The position numbers were made by a program, and so were the translations under genes. From contig CAVSKO010000002.1 in assembly GCA_963728545.1 (NCBI GenBank), forward strand, positions 2,294,001 through 2,358,000: a DNA stretch of 64,000 nucleotides. Reading direction: 5' to 3'. Shown here piece after piece: positions 43,138-51,894 of this stretch (its first letter is position 1; each line of letters begins with the position of its first letter). The notes beneath the pieces were generated by a model. That model saw only the letters and a program-made list of their open reading frames with translations, had not been told where the DNA came from and made no database searches. The stretch comes from DASUNP01 sp963728545 (GTDB lineage: Bacteria > Acidobacteriota > Blastocatellia > UBA7656).

Positions 43138-43909
43138 ATTTTGTTACTCCGCGTTCGGAAGATTCGATAAACGCGATCAGATAATCTATCTCCGGCCAGC
43201 CGCCCAGGTCTTGCTTTATGGCTTCAAGCGCCTGAGTGGTATTGAGCTTTGCCGCCAACAGCAACCTGAACGCGCGCGATATGCGTTTTATCTCGTCGCT
43301 TGAAAATCCTTTGCGGCGCAGCCCAATCGTATTCTGGCCGTAACACCGCGCGTGGTTGCCGACCGTTCGGGCATAAGGCAGCGCATCTTTTACGACGACC
43401 GACCACGCGCCGATGAATGCATGGCGACCGACGCGACAAAACTGGTGGACGCCCGAATAGGCCCCGAGCGTGGCATTGTCCTCTACGATGACGTGGCCCG
43501 CAAGCGAAGCGCCGTTTGCGAATATCACGTTATTGCCTATGCGACAGTCGTGAGCAACGTGAGCCTGCGCCATGAACAGATTGTCCGAGCCGATCTCTGT
43601 GAGGTTGCCGCCGCCTTCGGTCCCGCGATGCAAGGTCGAGAACTCGCGAAACGTGTTGCGCTCGCCCGCGCGCAGCCAGCTCCGCTCGCCGCGATACTTC
43701 AAATCATGCGGCACCTGTCCCGCCGATACGAAGGGGAAAAAGATCGAGCCGCGCCCGAATTCGGAAGGGCCTTCGATGACGCAATGGCTCGCCACGCGCA
43801 CGTCGTCGTGCAGTATAACGTCGTCGCCTATGATCGAATACGGGCCGACGGAGACATTGCGCCCAAGCTCGGCAGTAGGGCTGATGATTGCAGACGAGTG
43901 GATCAACAC
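43136..43909 (-). CDS. lpxA: UDP-N-acetylglucosamine acyltransferase LpxA
   Basis: First enzyme of lipid A synthesis, transferring a 3-hydroxyacyl chain from ACP to UDP-GlcNAc. 257 residues, a left-handed beta-helix of hexapeptide repeats (IHSSAIISPTAELGRNVSVG onward). The catalytic His lies in MAQAHVAHDC, and QVPHDLKYRGE and HRGTEGG match the active-site region; a C-terminal helical part follows (KRISRAFRLLLAAKLN). It lies 21 bp after fabZ in the usual order. Stop TAG lies inside a repeat. Confidence 0.95.
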   Translation of the reverse strand: MLIHSSAIISPTAELGRNVSVGPYSIIGDDVILHDDVRVASHCVIEGPSEFGRGSIFFPFVSAGQVPHDLKYRGERSWLRAGERNTFREFSTLHRGTEGGGNLTEIGSDNLFMAQAHVAHDCRIGNNVIFANGASLAGHVIVEDNATLGAYSGVHQFCRVGRHAFIGAWSVVVKDALPYARTVGNHARCYGQNTIGLRRKGFSSDEIKRISRAFRLLLAAKLNTTQALEAIKQDLGGWPEIDYLIAFIESSERGVTK

Positions 43910-43930
43910 CTGTGCACAAACTCCTTGGGG

Positions 43931-44491
43931 CTACTTCTCAACGGGGGTGAATGCAGCGCTGTTGAGCTGGTCGCTGCGCTCGACGACGCTGCGGTCGACA
44001 AGCGAAGACGATATCAAGGCTTCGGCCACCAGATGGCGATCAACATAAGCCTCGCCGCGAAGCTTTATGTAGCGCGGGCGCAACCTCAGCACCGTCAGCT
44101 CAAGCCGCAACTGGTCGCCGGGCACTACGGGGCGGCGAAACTTTGCGCCGTCGATTCCGGTGAAGAAGACAAGCTTGTCGGCGCGGTCGGGCAGGCTTGC
44201 GAGCATCAAGACCCCTGCGGTCTGCGCCATCGCTTCGACTATCAACACTCCGGGCATGATGGGCGCGCCGGGGAAATGGCCTACGAAGAACGGCTCGTTA
44301 AGCGTGACGTTTTTGATGCCGACGACCCACTTGCCCGCCTCATAATCGATTATTCGGTCAACGAGCAAGAACGGATAACGGTGAGGCAAGATAGCCATGA
44401 TCTGTGTTATGTCCAGGATCGTCTGCGAGCCTTCTTTTTCCGATGAGCTTGCCTGAGATGCTTTGGACGATTCCTTTCGCTCAACGCTCAT
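43931..44491 (-). CDS. fabZ: 3-hydroxyacyl-ACP dehydratase FabZ
   Basis: Hot-dog-fold dehydratase of fatty-acid elongation that draws on the same 3-hydroxyacyl-ACP pool as LpxA and LpxD. About 186 residues: a Ser/Lys-rich N-terminal 25, then ILPHRYPFLLVDRI, the catalytic His in PFFVGHFPGAPIMPGVLIVEAMAQ and FTGIDGAKFRRPV. There is no lpxC half fused to it. It is the second gene of the minus-strand lpxD-fabZ-lpxA cluster. Confidence 0.94.
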   Translation of the reverse strand: MSVERKESSKASQASSSEKEGSQTILDITQIMAILPHRYPFLLVDRIIDYEAGKWVVGIKNVTLNEPFFVGHFPGAPIMPGVLIVEAMAQTAGVLMLASLPDRADKLVFFTGIDGAKFRRPVVPGDQLRLELTVLRLRPRYIKLRGEAYVDRHLVAEALISSSLVDRSVVERSDQLNSAAFTPVEK

Positions 44492-44542
44492 AATATGTCT
44501 CCGTCATGGGTAGCCGGGTTTGACCCTCTATTTCGGCTTTCT

Positions 44543-45568
44543 TCAAGCCCTCTCTTTTTGTTCTACGAGTTTTTCCAGCCGCTTGAGTCTTTCAACAATC
44601 TCAGGAAGCCTGGAGTATAACACCTGCGACCGCCGCCATGCGTTGTAATCCCGCGCGGGTATCATCCCGCCAACCATAGCGCCCGCGCGGACGTTTTTCA
44701 TGACACTCGCTTTTGCCGTGATGATCGCGCCGTCGCCTATTTCGATATGCTGAGCCGTACCGGACTGGCCCGCGAACACGCAGCCCCGGCCTACGCGCGT
44801 GCCGCCGGAAAAGCCTGTCATTGCCGCGACCACAGTGTCTTCACCGATCACGGTGTTATGGCCGACTTGAATAAAGTTGTCGAGCTTCACGCCGCGCTTT
44901 AACACGGTGTCGCCAAACCCCGCTCGATCAATAGCGCAATTCGCGCCTATCTCGCAGTCGTCTTCGATGCGCACGCGGCCTATCTGTAGCAGCTTGACCT
45001 GGCGGCCTTCTTCGTCGGGGACGAAGCTGAACCCGTCGGCCCCGATCACAGTGCCCGCGTGAATTATCACGCGGCTGCCGATCTCCGTATCGTCATAAAT
45101 AGTCACGTTCGGATAAATGACTGTGTCATCGCCGACCCGGCACCGGTTGCCGATGACAACGCCTGCATGCAGAGTGACGCGGTCTCCTATGCGAGAGTCG
45201 CGCCCAATAGTCACGCGTGGATGAATCGAAAGGTCTTCGCCAACAGATGAGCCTTCGCCTATCGAAAGGTCCTCGCTCACGCCTGTGGGTTGATACGAGG
45301 TGGCGTGAAGCAACCAGACTGCGCGCGCAAAAGCCAGCTTCGGGTCTTTGGCGATCAGAAGATTGCGATCAGAGCCTTCGACCGCGCTTCGGACGATAAT
45401 TGCAGTCGCGCGCGACTCGTTCAACCGCGCAAGGTAAGCCGCACCGGTCGCAAAAGTGATGTCGCCTTCGATAGCTTCCGCAAAAGGCTGAGCGCGCCGC
45501 ACCACGGCTTCCGGGTCGCCGATCAATTCCGCTTTGATTACTTGCGCTAGATGATTGAGCGTGTGCAT
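44543..45568 (-). CDS. lpxD: UDP-3-O-(3-hydroxyacyl)glucosamine N-acyltransferase LpxD
   Basis: Third step of lipid A synthesis. About 341 residues: an N-terminal uridine-binding domain (1-100, ending in DPKLAFARAVWLLH), then a hexapeptide-repeat beta-helix (VTIGRDSRIGDRVTLHAGVV and onward). The motifs GADGFSFVPD and IDRAGFGDTVLKRGVKLDNFIQVGHNT (catalytic His in QVGHN) are present, followed by a C-terminal helix with LPEIVERLKRLEKLV. The start at 45568 (MHTLNHL) matches the family; a TTG at 45598 is in frame upstream. No clear ribosome site. It heads the lpxD-fabZ-lpxA-lpxI cluster. Confidence 0.94.
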   Translation of the reverse strand: MHTLNHLAQVIKAELIGDPEAVVRRAQPFAEAIEGDITFATGAAYLARLNESRATAIIVRSAVEGSDRNLLIAKDPKLAFARAVWLLHATSYQPTGVSEDLSIGEGSSVGEDLSIHPRVTIGRDSRIGDRVTLHAGVVIGNRCRVGDDTVIYPNVTIYDDTEIGSRVIIHAGTVIGADGFSFVPDEEGRQVKLLQIGRVRIEDDCEIGANCAIDRAGFGDTVLKRGVKLDNFIQVGHNTVIGEDTVVAAMTGFSGGTRVGRGCVFAGQSGTAQHIEIGDGAIITAKASVMKNVRAGAMVGGMIPARDYNAWRRSQVLYSRLPEIVERLKRLEKLVEQKERA

Positions 45569-45620
45569 GGCAAGGCAAAAAGTTTCCCATAACGACAACA
45601 GGCACGCAAGGCGGGAGAAG

Positions 45621-45669
45621 AAGTGATGAGTTATGAGTGCTGATACTCATCACTCATAACTCATCACTT
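45621..45669. repeat. Perfect 19-bp inverted repeat, GTGATGAG type
   Basis: AAGTGATGAGTTATGAGTG (45621-45639) and its exact inverse (45651-45669) with an 11-bp loop. The arms contain near-repeats of TGATGAG/TTATGAG. It lies between the ABC permease stop (45673) and the lpxD start. Confidence 0.8.
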
Positions 45670-45672
45670 GTC

Positions 45673-46485
45673 TTAGATGTCTCTGCGCGAGAACAATACG
45701 TAAGCCGTTGCGAAGCCTGCGAGCGCGATGCCGACCAGCACCCACAGGTGGTGATCGGGCACGTGAAAACCCATAACTATGTCGAGCGGATTATAGTAGC
45801 GAAAGGGCGACACCCAGCCGACCGACGCGGCGGGCGACCAGGCCCTTGCGATATAGTCCAGAAGAAAGGTTGTGAGCGCGAGAAATCCCGTTAGTGCGCC
45901 CGCCACGGTTCGCCGCCGTGACGCCGAACTGATCGCCAGACCCACTCCGCCCCAGCACAACATCAGCGCGCCCAGGTTTACGGCAAGCGAAAGAATCAAA
46001 TCGGCGGAAGGCTTTATCGCATCCGCAGGCGCTAAAGTGGAAAGCCCTATCCACGTGCCCAGCATCATAAAGATCAACACGACGACGGTGCAGATTATTA
46101 GGAGCGCAATGGTCCGCGTAATTATCCAGTGCCGGGCTAAAGGGCGGGCGAGGATCAAGTCCATGAATCTTGTCTCGATCTCCGAAGCAGGCAGCGTGGC
46201 TAAAGATATTGTCAGCCCGACAAGCGCCCCCATAATGGCTATGTGGAAATAACCTATGGCGATTATTCCCGCGAACGACATAAGCCCGACAAACGAAGGC
46301 CCCATCAGTTGTTGCATGAATGGAGGCACGAGCGAAGAGATTTGATCGAAAGCATTCGATTGATGAAGCGAGCGCCCTACCAGCGTGAGAAAAACTTGAA
46401 AGCCCGCCATCAACACGCCCATCACGAGCACCATCACGCGCGCCCGTTTCAAAGAATGCGCCAGCAATACAAGGCCGCTTCTCAT
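45673..46485 (-). CDS. ABC-2 type transporter permease
   Basis: About 270 residues with six hydrophobic segments (VMVLVMGVLMAGFQVFLTLVG, IIAIGYFHIAIMGALVGL, IALLIICTVVVLIFMMLG, LILSLAVNLGALMLCWGGVGLAIS, LTGFLALTTFLLDYIARAW, LWVLVGIALAGFATAYVLF), the ABC-2 layout. The ATG at 46485 overlaps the stop of the ATPase gene by 4 bp (ATGA), so the two form a transporter pair. The frame is open to 46617, but that part overlaps the ATPase gene. Substrate unknown; drug, lipid or sodium export are all possible. Confidence 0.87.
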   Translation of the reverse strand: MRSGLVLLAHSLKRARVMVLVMGVLMAGFQVFLTLVGRSLHQSNAFDQISSLVPPFMQQLMGPSFVGLMSFAGIIAIGYFHIAIMGALVGLTISLATLPASEIETRFMDLILARPLARHWIITRTIALLIICTVVVLIFMMLGTWIGLSTLAPADAIKPSADLILSLAVNLGALMLCWGGVGLAISSASRRRTVAGALTGFLALTTFLLDYIARAWSPAASVGWVSPFRYYNPLDIVMGFHVPDHHLWVLVGIALAGFATAYVLFSRRDI

Positions 46486-47384
46486 TGATCGCCTTCCCTG
46501 TAGTATTTCAAGATAACGTCTTCCAGGCGCGGCTCTTCGACCATCAAATCGCTCACGGGAAGACCGGCCAGCGCGCGCAACAGGGGGCCAAGCGGCCCAT
46601 TCACACGCAACACCCACTGCCGGGGCCGCGCCTCCAGTATTTCATGTTCGGGCGTAAGCTCAGGCACGCTCGTCACGTCTTCAGAAAAGATAACGCGCAC
46701 GCGGCGCGCGGCAAGGTTGCGTATCTCGGCGACGGGCGACAACAAGACAAGCTCTCCTTTTCTGAGCAGCCCGACCCGGTCGCAAACCCGCTCGACTTCC
46801 GAAAGCACGTGTGACGACATAAAGACTGTGCGCCCGCGTTGCTTCACCTCCGCGAGCAGCTCGTAGAAAGCCTCTTGCATAAGCGGGTCCAGCCCCTCGG
46901 TCGGCTCGTCGAGTATCAGGAGCTGCGGGTCATCTTGAAACGCCTGGATCAATCCGAGCTTTCGCTTCATGCCGGTGCTGTATTCGCGCAGCCGCCGGGC
47001 GAGGTCCGTCGTAGAAAGCGCGAGGCGGCTGCAAAGCTCTGCGCGATACTTTTTATCAACGTCGCGGCGGTTGAGCTTTGCGAGAAAATCCAGCACGTCG
47101 CGGCCCGTCATATCGCTGTAAAGCCCCATCTCGCCGGGCAGGTATCCGACGCGCGCGCGCACTTCAAGCCCTCGCGATTGGCAATCATAGCCCAGCACTG
47201 CGGCATGCCCGCTCGTGGGCCTGAGCAGGTCTAGAAGAATGCGAATCGTCGTAGTCTTGCCCGCGCCGTTCAAGCCGAGAAACCCGAATATTTCTCCCGG
47301 CTCGACTTCTAAACGCAGGTCTTTGACTGCGATCAATCGGCCATAATGTTTGGCTAATCCGCGGATGGAGATGGCCGTTTCCAT
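46482..47384 (-). CDS. ABC transporter ATP-binding protein (ABC-2 exporter)
   Basis: About 300 residues. ABC domain with Walker A GLNGAGKTTT, Q-loop VGYLPGEMGLY, signature YSTGMKRKLGLIQAFQ (a changed LSGGQ, usual in this family), Walker B LLILDEPTEGLDP and H-loop SSHVLSEVE. The C-terminal 80 residues form the DUF4162-like extension. The start at 47384 is chosen because GGAAG stands 5 nt upstream; ATGs at 47402 and 47411 are alternatives. It is translationally coupled to the permease. Confidence 0.88.
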   Translation of the reverse strand: METAISIRGLAKHYGRLIAVKDLRLEVEPGEIFGFLGLNGAGKTTTIRILLDLLRPTSGHAAVLGYDCQSRGLEVRARVGYLPGEMGLYSDMTGRDVLDFLAKLNRRDVDKKYRAELCSRLALSTTDLARRLREYSTGMKRKLGLIQAFQDDPQLLILDEPTEGLDPLMQEAFYELLAEVKQRGRTVFMSSHVLSEVERVCDRVGLLRKGELVLLSPVAEIRNLAARRVRVIFSEDVTSVPELTPEHEILEARPRQWVLRVNGPLGPLLRALAGLPVSDLMVEEPRLEDVILKYYREGDQ

Positions 47385-47457
47385 CGCCGCTTCCGAAGTC
47401 ATACGACGCATTTTAGGAAGGTTGAACGACCGGCGCAAGAAGGTTGGGGTATGAATA

Positions 47458-49800
47458 CTATTCCGGTTTCGTTTTACCGACATCGCCGCGAATGGCTGTA
47501 AGTATACTTTTCTTCCCTTCTTCCTGTTCCACCTTGTAGAAATCGAGCATTACGTCACTCTGCCCGCGCAGGTCGCGTTTCAACCTGTTGAGCGCCACTC
47601 TCACAACGTCTCTGTGGTGTACCCGATGGCGGCTGGGGACACAGGTGACTTGTAACCATATATCGTGGATCAGGCTTATGTCCTCTTTCGTGAGATCGGG
47701 CGCGTGGGCGCCCATATAGATTGTATGCTCGCTGCCCTGAGGCTCGACCACTTTGAAGCAGACTTGCCGGCGTGGTTTGCTGGTCAGTCGCTCCCAGGCG
47801 CGTCCCAGTTGCCGGGCCTGCTCCTGCGGGCTCATTTTTGATGATTTGCCCGCGACGATTTCCGACGAATCCAACTCCACGGCCATCTGCGCTACCGCGT
47901 CAAAGATATTCGTCGCGGGTACGACTACAAGGTTAACCGGCTTGCCAAACTTCTCCGCCAGCGCGACGACCCTGGTAAACAGCCTCTGCTCGTAGTCGGT
48001 AAAGAGATTCTCATCATACAACTCGCGCTCGCCGCCGTCAGGCCCCGACAGTAGCCTTGTTGTTGCAACTACTATGTCTTTATCCTCTGTGTTTGTGCGG
48101 CTCAGCGTATGCTCAAGGTGGGCGAGCGTGTTGTAGTCCCTGACCGCCACCAGTATGTTGCCGGGGCGCGCGCCCACCGTGTCCTGGTCGATTGTCTCAT
48201 TATGCTGTAGCTGGAAGCGGTCCAGCATCGCCAGCGTTAGGTCCTGCTTGCGCCGGTTGATTCTCTCCGAGACGGTAAACAGGATAAAGAAAACCGCTGT
48301 GAAGGAGATGCCGGCCACCGTCGCCACCTGTTTGGTGAGCAGATTCGTCAACGCAATCGACAGCAGTATGAGCGAGATGAGGATTAACCCCACAGGGACT
48401 TCGAGGCCGCCCACGCGGATGTTGGCGGGCACTTTCCACTCGCGCGCTTCCGGGCGGCGGTACCTGAGCACCAGGGTGGCAACCGAATTGAATGTAAAGC
48501 TCCAGATCACTCCAAAGGCGTATGCTTCACCGAGGATAAAGACATTTCCGCCCGACCCGAAAATGGTAATGAGTTGAAGTATCGCTATCAGATTGATTAT
48601 GCGGTAAGTCGTCCCGTACTTCTTGTGCGGCTCGCGGAACCAGTCTGTCAGCACCCCATCTTCTGAGACGCGGTTAAGCACGCCGTTTGAGCCGATGATT
48701 GAGGTGTTGACCGCCCCCGACAGCATCAGGAAGCCCACGATGACGACGAATGCCTGAAAAAGCAGCTTGAGGTACTCCGGCCCGACGAAGTTGACCGCCA
48801 GACCTGAGATCAAGTTGTTTAAGAACTGCGGCCTGGTTTCATCGGGTATGATAGCCACGGCGAAGAAAGATACCAGCGACGTAAACAGCAACGAGTAAAT
48901 GAAGATCACCCATCCGGCCTTCTGCAGGTTCTTCAGCTTCGGGTGCTCAAGCTCGCGGTTGACCTGCGCGAGGGTCTCTTCCCCGCTCATCGCCAGGACA
49001 GAGTGGCCGAAGGCCATCATTATCCCTATAAAGCCGATAAAGCTTGGCGCGTCGCCGGCGATCCGGTAGCGCTCGCCGTCGCTTACGAACCAGTGCAAAG
49101 GCTTGAGCCACCCGAGCGCCGCCGGGTCAAAGCTTAAATTGCTCGGCAACGGCAAGGGCGGCATCTGTCCGCCGCGCTCGATGAGCGTCAAGCAGCTCCA
49201 CAAGATCATGATGACGACCATCACCGTCGTGATGTACATAATGTGGAGCGCGTCTTCCGAGGATTCGTGAATCCCTTTGATGTTTCGCCACCAGAAGTAG
49301 AGGGTCGCGAGCGCGGCGATGGCGGCTGCTAACAGGTTGGTAGTCCCAGCCGACGGCTGCCAGTAGTAGCCGAAATAGGTGAGGGTCTGAGCTATCAAGC
49401 CGATGACATATTGGCCGGCTGAAACGCCCGAGATGGGGCCGGTCAATATGAAGTCGAAGATCAGCGCCGACACGCTGAGCTTGGCCATGTTCCCGCCCAT
49501 CGCTTCTTTGACCACGCGGTAGACGCCGCCGCGCGTGAACATCGATGACGACTCGATGTAGAGTGCGCGCACCGCATAGCTGAACAACATTACGCCGAGT
49601 ATGAACCACGGGGCGGCCTTGCCTACGAATTGCTCGGAGATGCCGCCGACGTAAAACGCGGACGAGCCCAGGTCATTAAGCACGATTGCCGCTGCACGCC
49701 AGAAAGAGATGAATGAGAGCATCACAGAGGTGGCGACTACGACCTTGATCTGTGTCGGCGACTTCCCGTGGCTCCGAGTGTTTGTGGGATCAATAGCCAT
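47458..49800 (-). CDS. APC-family amino-acid permease with a large cytosolic C-terminal domain
   Basis: 780 residues. The first 500 contain about 12 hydrophobic segments typical of amino acid/polyamine/organocation carriers (ATSVMLSFISFWRAAAIVLNDLG, the SGAVNTSIIGSNGVLNRVSEDG motif and a helix 10-12 block). The remaining 260 residues are soluble and begin with NILVAVRDYNTLAHLEHTL, a fold like universal-stress-protein tails found on some APC carriers, ending in a charged tail with a conserved LNRLKRDLRGQSDVML. The ATG has AAAGGTAGG upstream, which overlaps the stop of the zinc-ribbon gene before it. The substrate cannot be told. Confidence 0.85.
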   Translation of the reverse strand: MAIDPTNTRSHGKSPTQIKVVVATSVMLSFISFWRAAAIVLNDLGSSAFYVGGISEQFVGKAAPWFILGVMLFSYAVRALYIESSSMFTRGGVYRVVKEAMGGNMAKLSVSALIFDFILTGPISGVSAGQYVIGLIAQTLTYFGYYWQPSAGTTNLLAAAIAALATLYFWWRNIKGIHESSEDALHIMYITTVMVVIMILWSCLTLIERGGQMPPLPLPSNLSFDPAALGWLKPLHWFVSDGERYRIAGDAPSFIGFIGIMMAFGHSVLAMSGEETLAQVNRELEHPKLKNLQKAGWVIFIYSLLFTSLVSFFAVAIIPDETRPQFLNNLISGLAVNFVGPEYLKLLFQAFVVIVGFLMLSGAVNTSIIGSNGVLNRVSEDGVLTDWFREPHKKYGTTYRIINLIAILQLITIFGSGGNVFILGEAYAFGVIWSFTFNSVATLVLRYRRPEAREWKVPANIRVGGLEVPVGLILISLILLSIALTNLLTKQVATVAGISFTAVFFILFTVSERINRRKQDLTLAMLDRFQLQHNETIDQDTVGARPGNILVAVRDYNTLAHLEHTLSRTNTEDKDIVVATTRLLSGPDGGERELYDENLFTDYEQRLFTRVVALAEKFGKPVNLVVVPATNIFDAVAQMAVELDSSEIVAGKSSKMSPQEQARQLGRAWERLTSKPRRQVCFKVVEPQGSEHTIYMGAHAPDLTKEDISLIHDIWLQVTCVPSRHRVHHRDVVRVALNRLKRDLRGQSDVMLDFYKVEQEEGKKSILTAIRGDVGKTKPE

Positions 49801-49803
49801 AAC

Positions 49804-50049
49804 CTACCTTTCTGATTTATTACCTTCCCGGCCCTCCCCCGCCCGGTCAGGGCTTGCCTTCCGAGGTTGCTCCGGGCCGGGTTGAAAGCGGGGGCGAAAA
49901 GGTAGGACCTTGCCTTTATATGTCAGGTCGGGGGCTGAGCATACAGGGCAGCAGTAGACGCAAAGGTATCCGCCCACCCATTCCAGCCAGACGAGTTTAG
50001 TGGAAAGCTTGCTGCCAAGATCTTCCCATCCACATCGCCTGCACACCAT
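49804..50049 (-). CDS. Small zinc-ribbon protein
   Basis: About 81 residues from the ATG at 50049 (MVCRRCGWEDLG). Two Cys pairs, CRRC and CPVC about 35 residues apart with a further CVYC overlap, predict a zinc ribbon; the C-terminal 40 residues are Pro/Arg-rich. Its TAG lies in the ribosome site of the permease gene and 3 bp before the permease ATG, so it is very probably cotranscribed with it. An ATG at 50190 would give 128 residues; neither start has a clear ribosome site. No function known. Confidence 0.5.
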   Translation of the reverse strand: MVCRRCGWEDLGSKLSTKLVWLEWVGGYLCVYCCPVCSAPDLTYKGKVLPFRPRFQPGPEQPRKASPDRAGEGREGNKSER

Positions 50050-50376
50050 CGTTTTATCGCGGATGCCTGGTTGGCGACCCAGAGGGAGCATTTGGAGACA
50101 CGATGACGCTCGGAGAGAGAAATATTTCAAAGGTTTCGTCAGAGAGATCTTCAAAAGGCCATAGTACGTCCATCGGCATAAGGGAATCATAAAAGATTTA
50201 TAAAAAGTTTATAAAGATTCTACCCGTAGCCATTTCGCTATTCGCCGGGGCGGTGTTATAAATCACGCTTTTATGGCAAGTGCGAAAGCTTGACTGAGCA
50301 AATTTGCGTGTGGTAGCTTGCCAGTTTGATTCAGTGTAGCTAATCTCGATAGTGAAGTAGAGATAGAGGAACTTCA

Positions 50377-51477
50377 ATGCTCAAGCGCACACCGCTATAT
50401 GATGCACACGTTTCGCTAGGCGCGCGCATAGTCGATTTCGCCGGGTGGGAGATGCCCGTCCAGTACGCCGGGCCTATACCTGAGCATATGGCCGTTCGCG
50501 AAGCCGCCGGGCTGTTTGACGTTTCCCACATGGGCGAAATCGAAGTCACCGGCACGGGCGCGCTCGCCCTGGTTCAGCGACTAACGACTAACGACGTCTC
50601 AAAGCTCGCAGACAATCAGGTGCAGTATTCGATGCTCACCAACGAAAGCGCAGGCATACTCGACGACCTGCTCGTCTACAGGATCAACAGCGAATATTTC
50701 CTGTTGGTCGTCAACGCTTCCAACACCGATAAAGATTTTGATTGGATCAAGAACCACGCCGACTCCACTGACACAGAAGTCTACAACGTAAGCCTCGCCT
50801 ATGCGCTTTTGGCTTTGCAGGGGCCGCGCGCCGAGCTGATACTTCAAGCCCTTTCGGACCACATGCTTGACCGAATCCCTTACTACTGGTCGCAGCGCGT
50901 TCAAGTAGACGGCATCGATTGCCGCGTCTCGCGAACAGGCTACACGGGCGAAGACGGGTTCGAAATTTTCTGCGCCCCTGAGCATGCGCGTCACATCTGG
51001 AACCGATTGCTTGTAACGGGCCAGGACCACGGGCTGGTCCCTTGCGGGCTTGCCGCGCGCAACACCACCCGGCTCGAAGCCGCATACCGCCTCTGGGGCA
51101 ACGACCTGGACGAGACGACCACGCCGCTCGAAGCGGGGCTGGGCTGGACGGTCAAGCTCGCAAAAGGCGATTTTATGGGACGCGAGGCGCTCGAACGGCA
51201 GAAAAAGGAGGGGCTGCGGCGCAAGCTCGTAGGCTTTGAAGTGTTGGACCGCGCGCCCGCGCGCGACGGCTATCCGGTGATAGTGGGCGGCGTCCAGGTA
51301 GGAGTTGTCACATCGGGAAGTCCCGCGCCGTTTCTGAAAAAGAATATGGGAATGGCTTATCTCCCCATCGAGCAGGCGACCATCGGCACAGAGTTTTTCG
51401 TCTCTGTGCGCGGTCGCGACGTCCCTGCCCGAGTTGTTGAAACACCTTTTTATAAACGTGAACGCAAATTTGATTGA
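50377..51477 (+). CDS. gcvT: Aminomethyltransferase (glycine cleavage T protein)
   Basis: Transfers the methylene group of the lipoyl-bound aminomethyl to tetrahydrofolate. 366 residues with LYDAHVSLGARIVDFAGWEMPVQY, GLFDVSHMGEIEVTGTGA, RTGYTGEDGFEIF, GLAARNTTRLEAAYRLWGNDLDE and the C-terminal GCVT_C barrel. GAGGAA lies just upstream of the ATG. It is first in the operon gcvT-gcvH-gcvPA-gcvPB; no glycine riboswitch was found in the 150 bp before it. Confidence 0.96.
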   Translation: MLKRTPLYDAHVSLGARIVDFAGWEMPVQYAGPIPEHMAVREAAGLFDVSHMGEIEVTGTGALALVQRLTTNDVSKLADNQVQYSMLTNESAGILDDLLVYRINSEYFLLVVNASNTDKDFDWIKNHADSTDTEVYNVSLAYALLALQGPRAELILQALSDHMLDRIPYYWSQRVQVDGIDCRVSRTGYTGEDGFEIFCAPEHARHIWNRLLVTGQDHGLVPCGLAARNTTRLEAAYRLWGNDLDETTTPLEAGLGWTVKLAKGDFMGREALERQKKEGLRRKLVGFEVLDRAPARDGYPVIVGGVQVGVVTSGSPAPFLKKNMGMAYLPIEQATIGTEFFVSVRGRDVPARVVETPFYKRERKFD

Positions 51478-51492
51478 TAACGGAGAGAGACG

Positions 51493-51888
51493 ATGGCAAA
51501 TACCCCCGAAGATCTCAACTATACAAAAGACCACGAATGGGTCCGCGTCCGCGCAGACCAGGCCACAATCGGCATCACGGACCACGCGCAAAAACAGCTT
51601 GGCGACGTCGTTTATGTTGAGCTGCCGAAGGTCGGCGATAAGTTCGAAGTCTCAGAGCCGTTCGGGTCGGTCGAATCGGTCAAGGCCGTGAGCGAGATTT
51701 ACATGCCGCTGACTGGCTCGGTCGTAGAAGTCAACCAAAGCCTCAACGATTCGCCCGAGCAGGTCAACGAAGACCCTTACGGCGACGGCTGGATGATCGT
51801 CATAAAGATGGATAACCCGGCGCAGGTTGACGGGCTTTTGAACTCGGCGGAGTACGAAGACTACATAAAGGAAGAGGCGTCGGAGTAA
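51493..51888 (+). CDS. gcvH: Glycine cleavage system H protein
   Basis: Lipoyl carrier that shuttles the aminomethyl group between P, T and L proteins. 131 residues; the lipoylated lysine is Lys64 in FGSVESVKAVSEIY, and ITDHAQKQLGDVVYVELP is the family signature. It follows gcvT by 15 bp and precedes gcvPA by 6 bp. Confidence 0.96.
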   Translation: MANTPEDLNYTKDHEWVRVRADQATIGITDHAQKQLGDVVYVELPKVGDKFEVSEPFGSVESVKAVSEIYMPLTGSVVEVNQSLNDSPEQVNEDPYGDGWMIVIKMDNPAQVDGLLNSAEYEDYIKEEASE

Positions 51889-51894
51889 GATCAA

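Noticed and set aside
43352..44446. Open frame of 364 codons on the plus strand across lpxA and fabZ
   Set aside because: It covers two well-supported genes on the other strand and shows no family motif.
50220..50376. Glycine riboswitch before gcvT
   Set aside because: No tandem aptamer signatures or expression-platform terminator could be seen.
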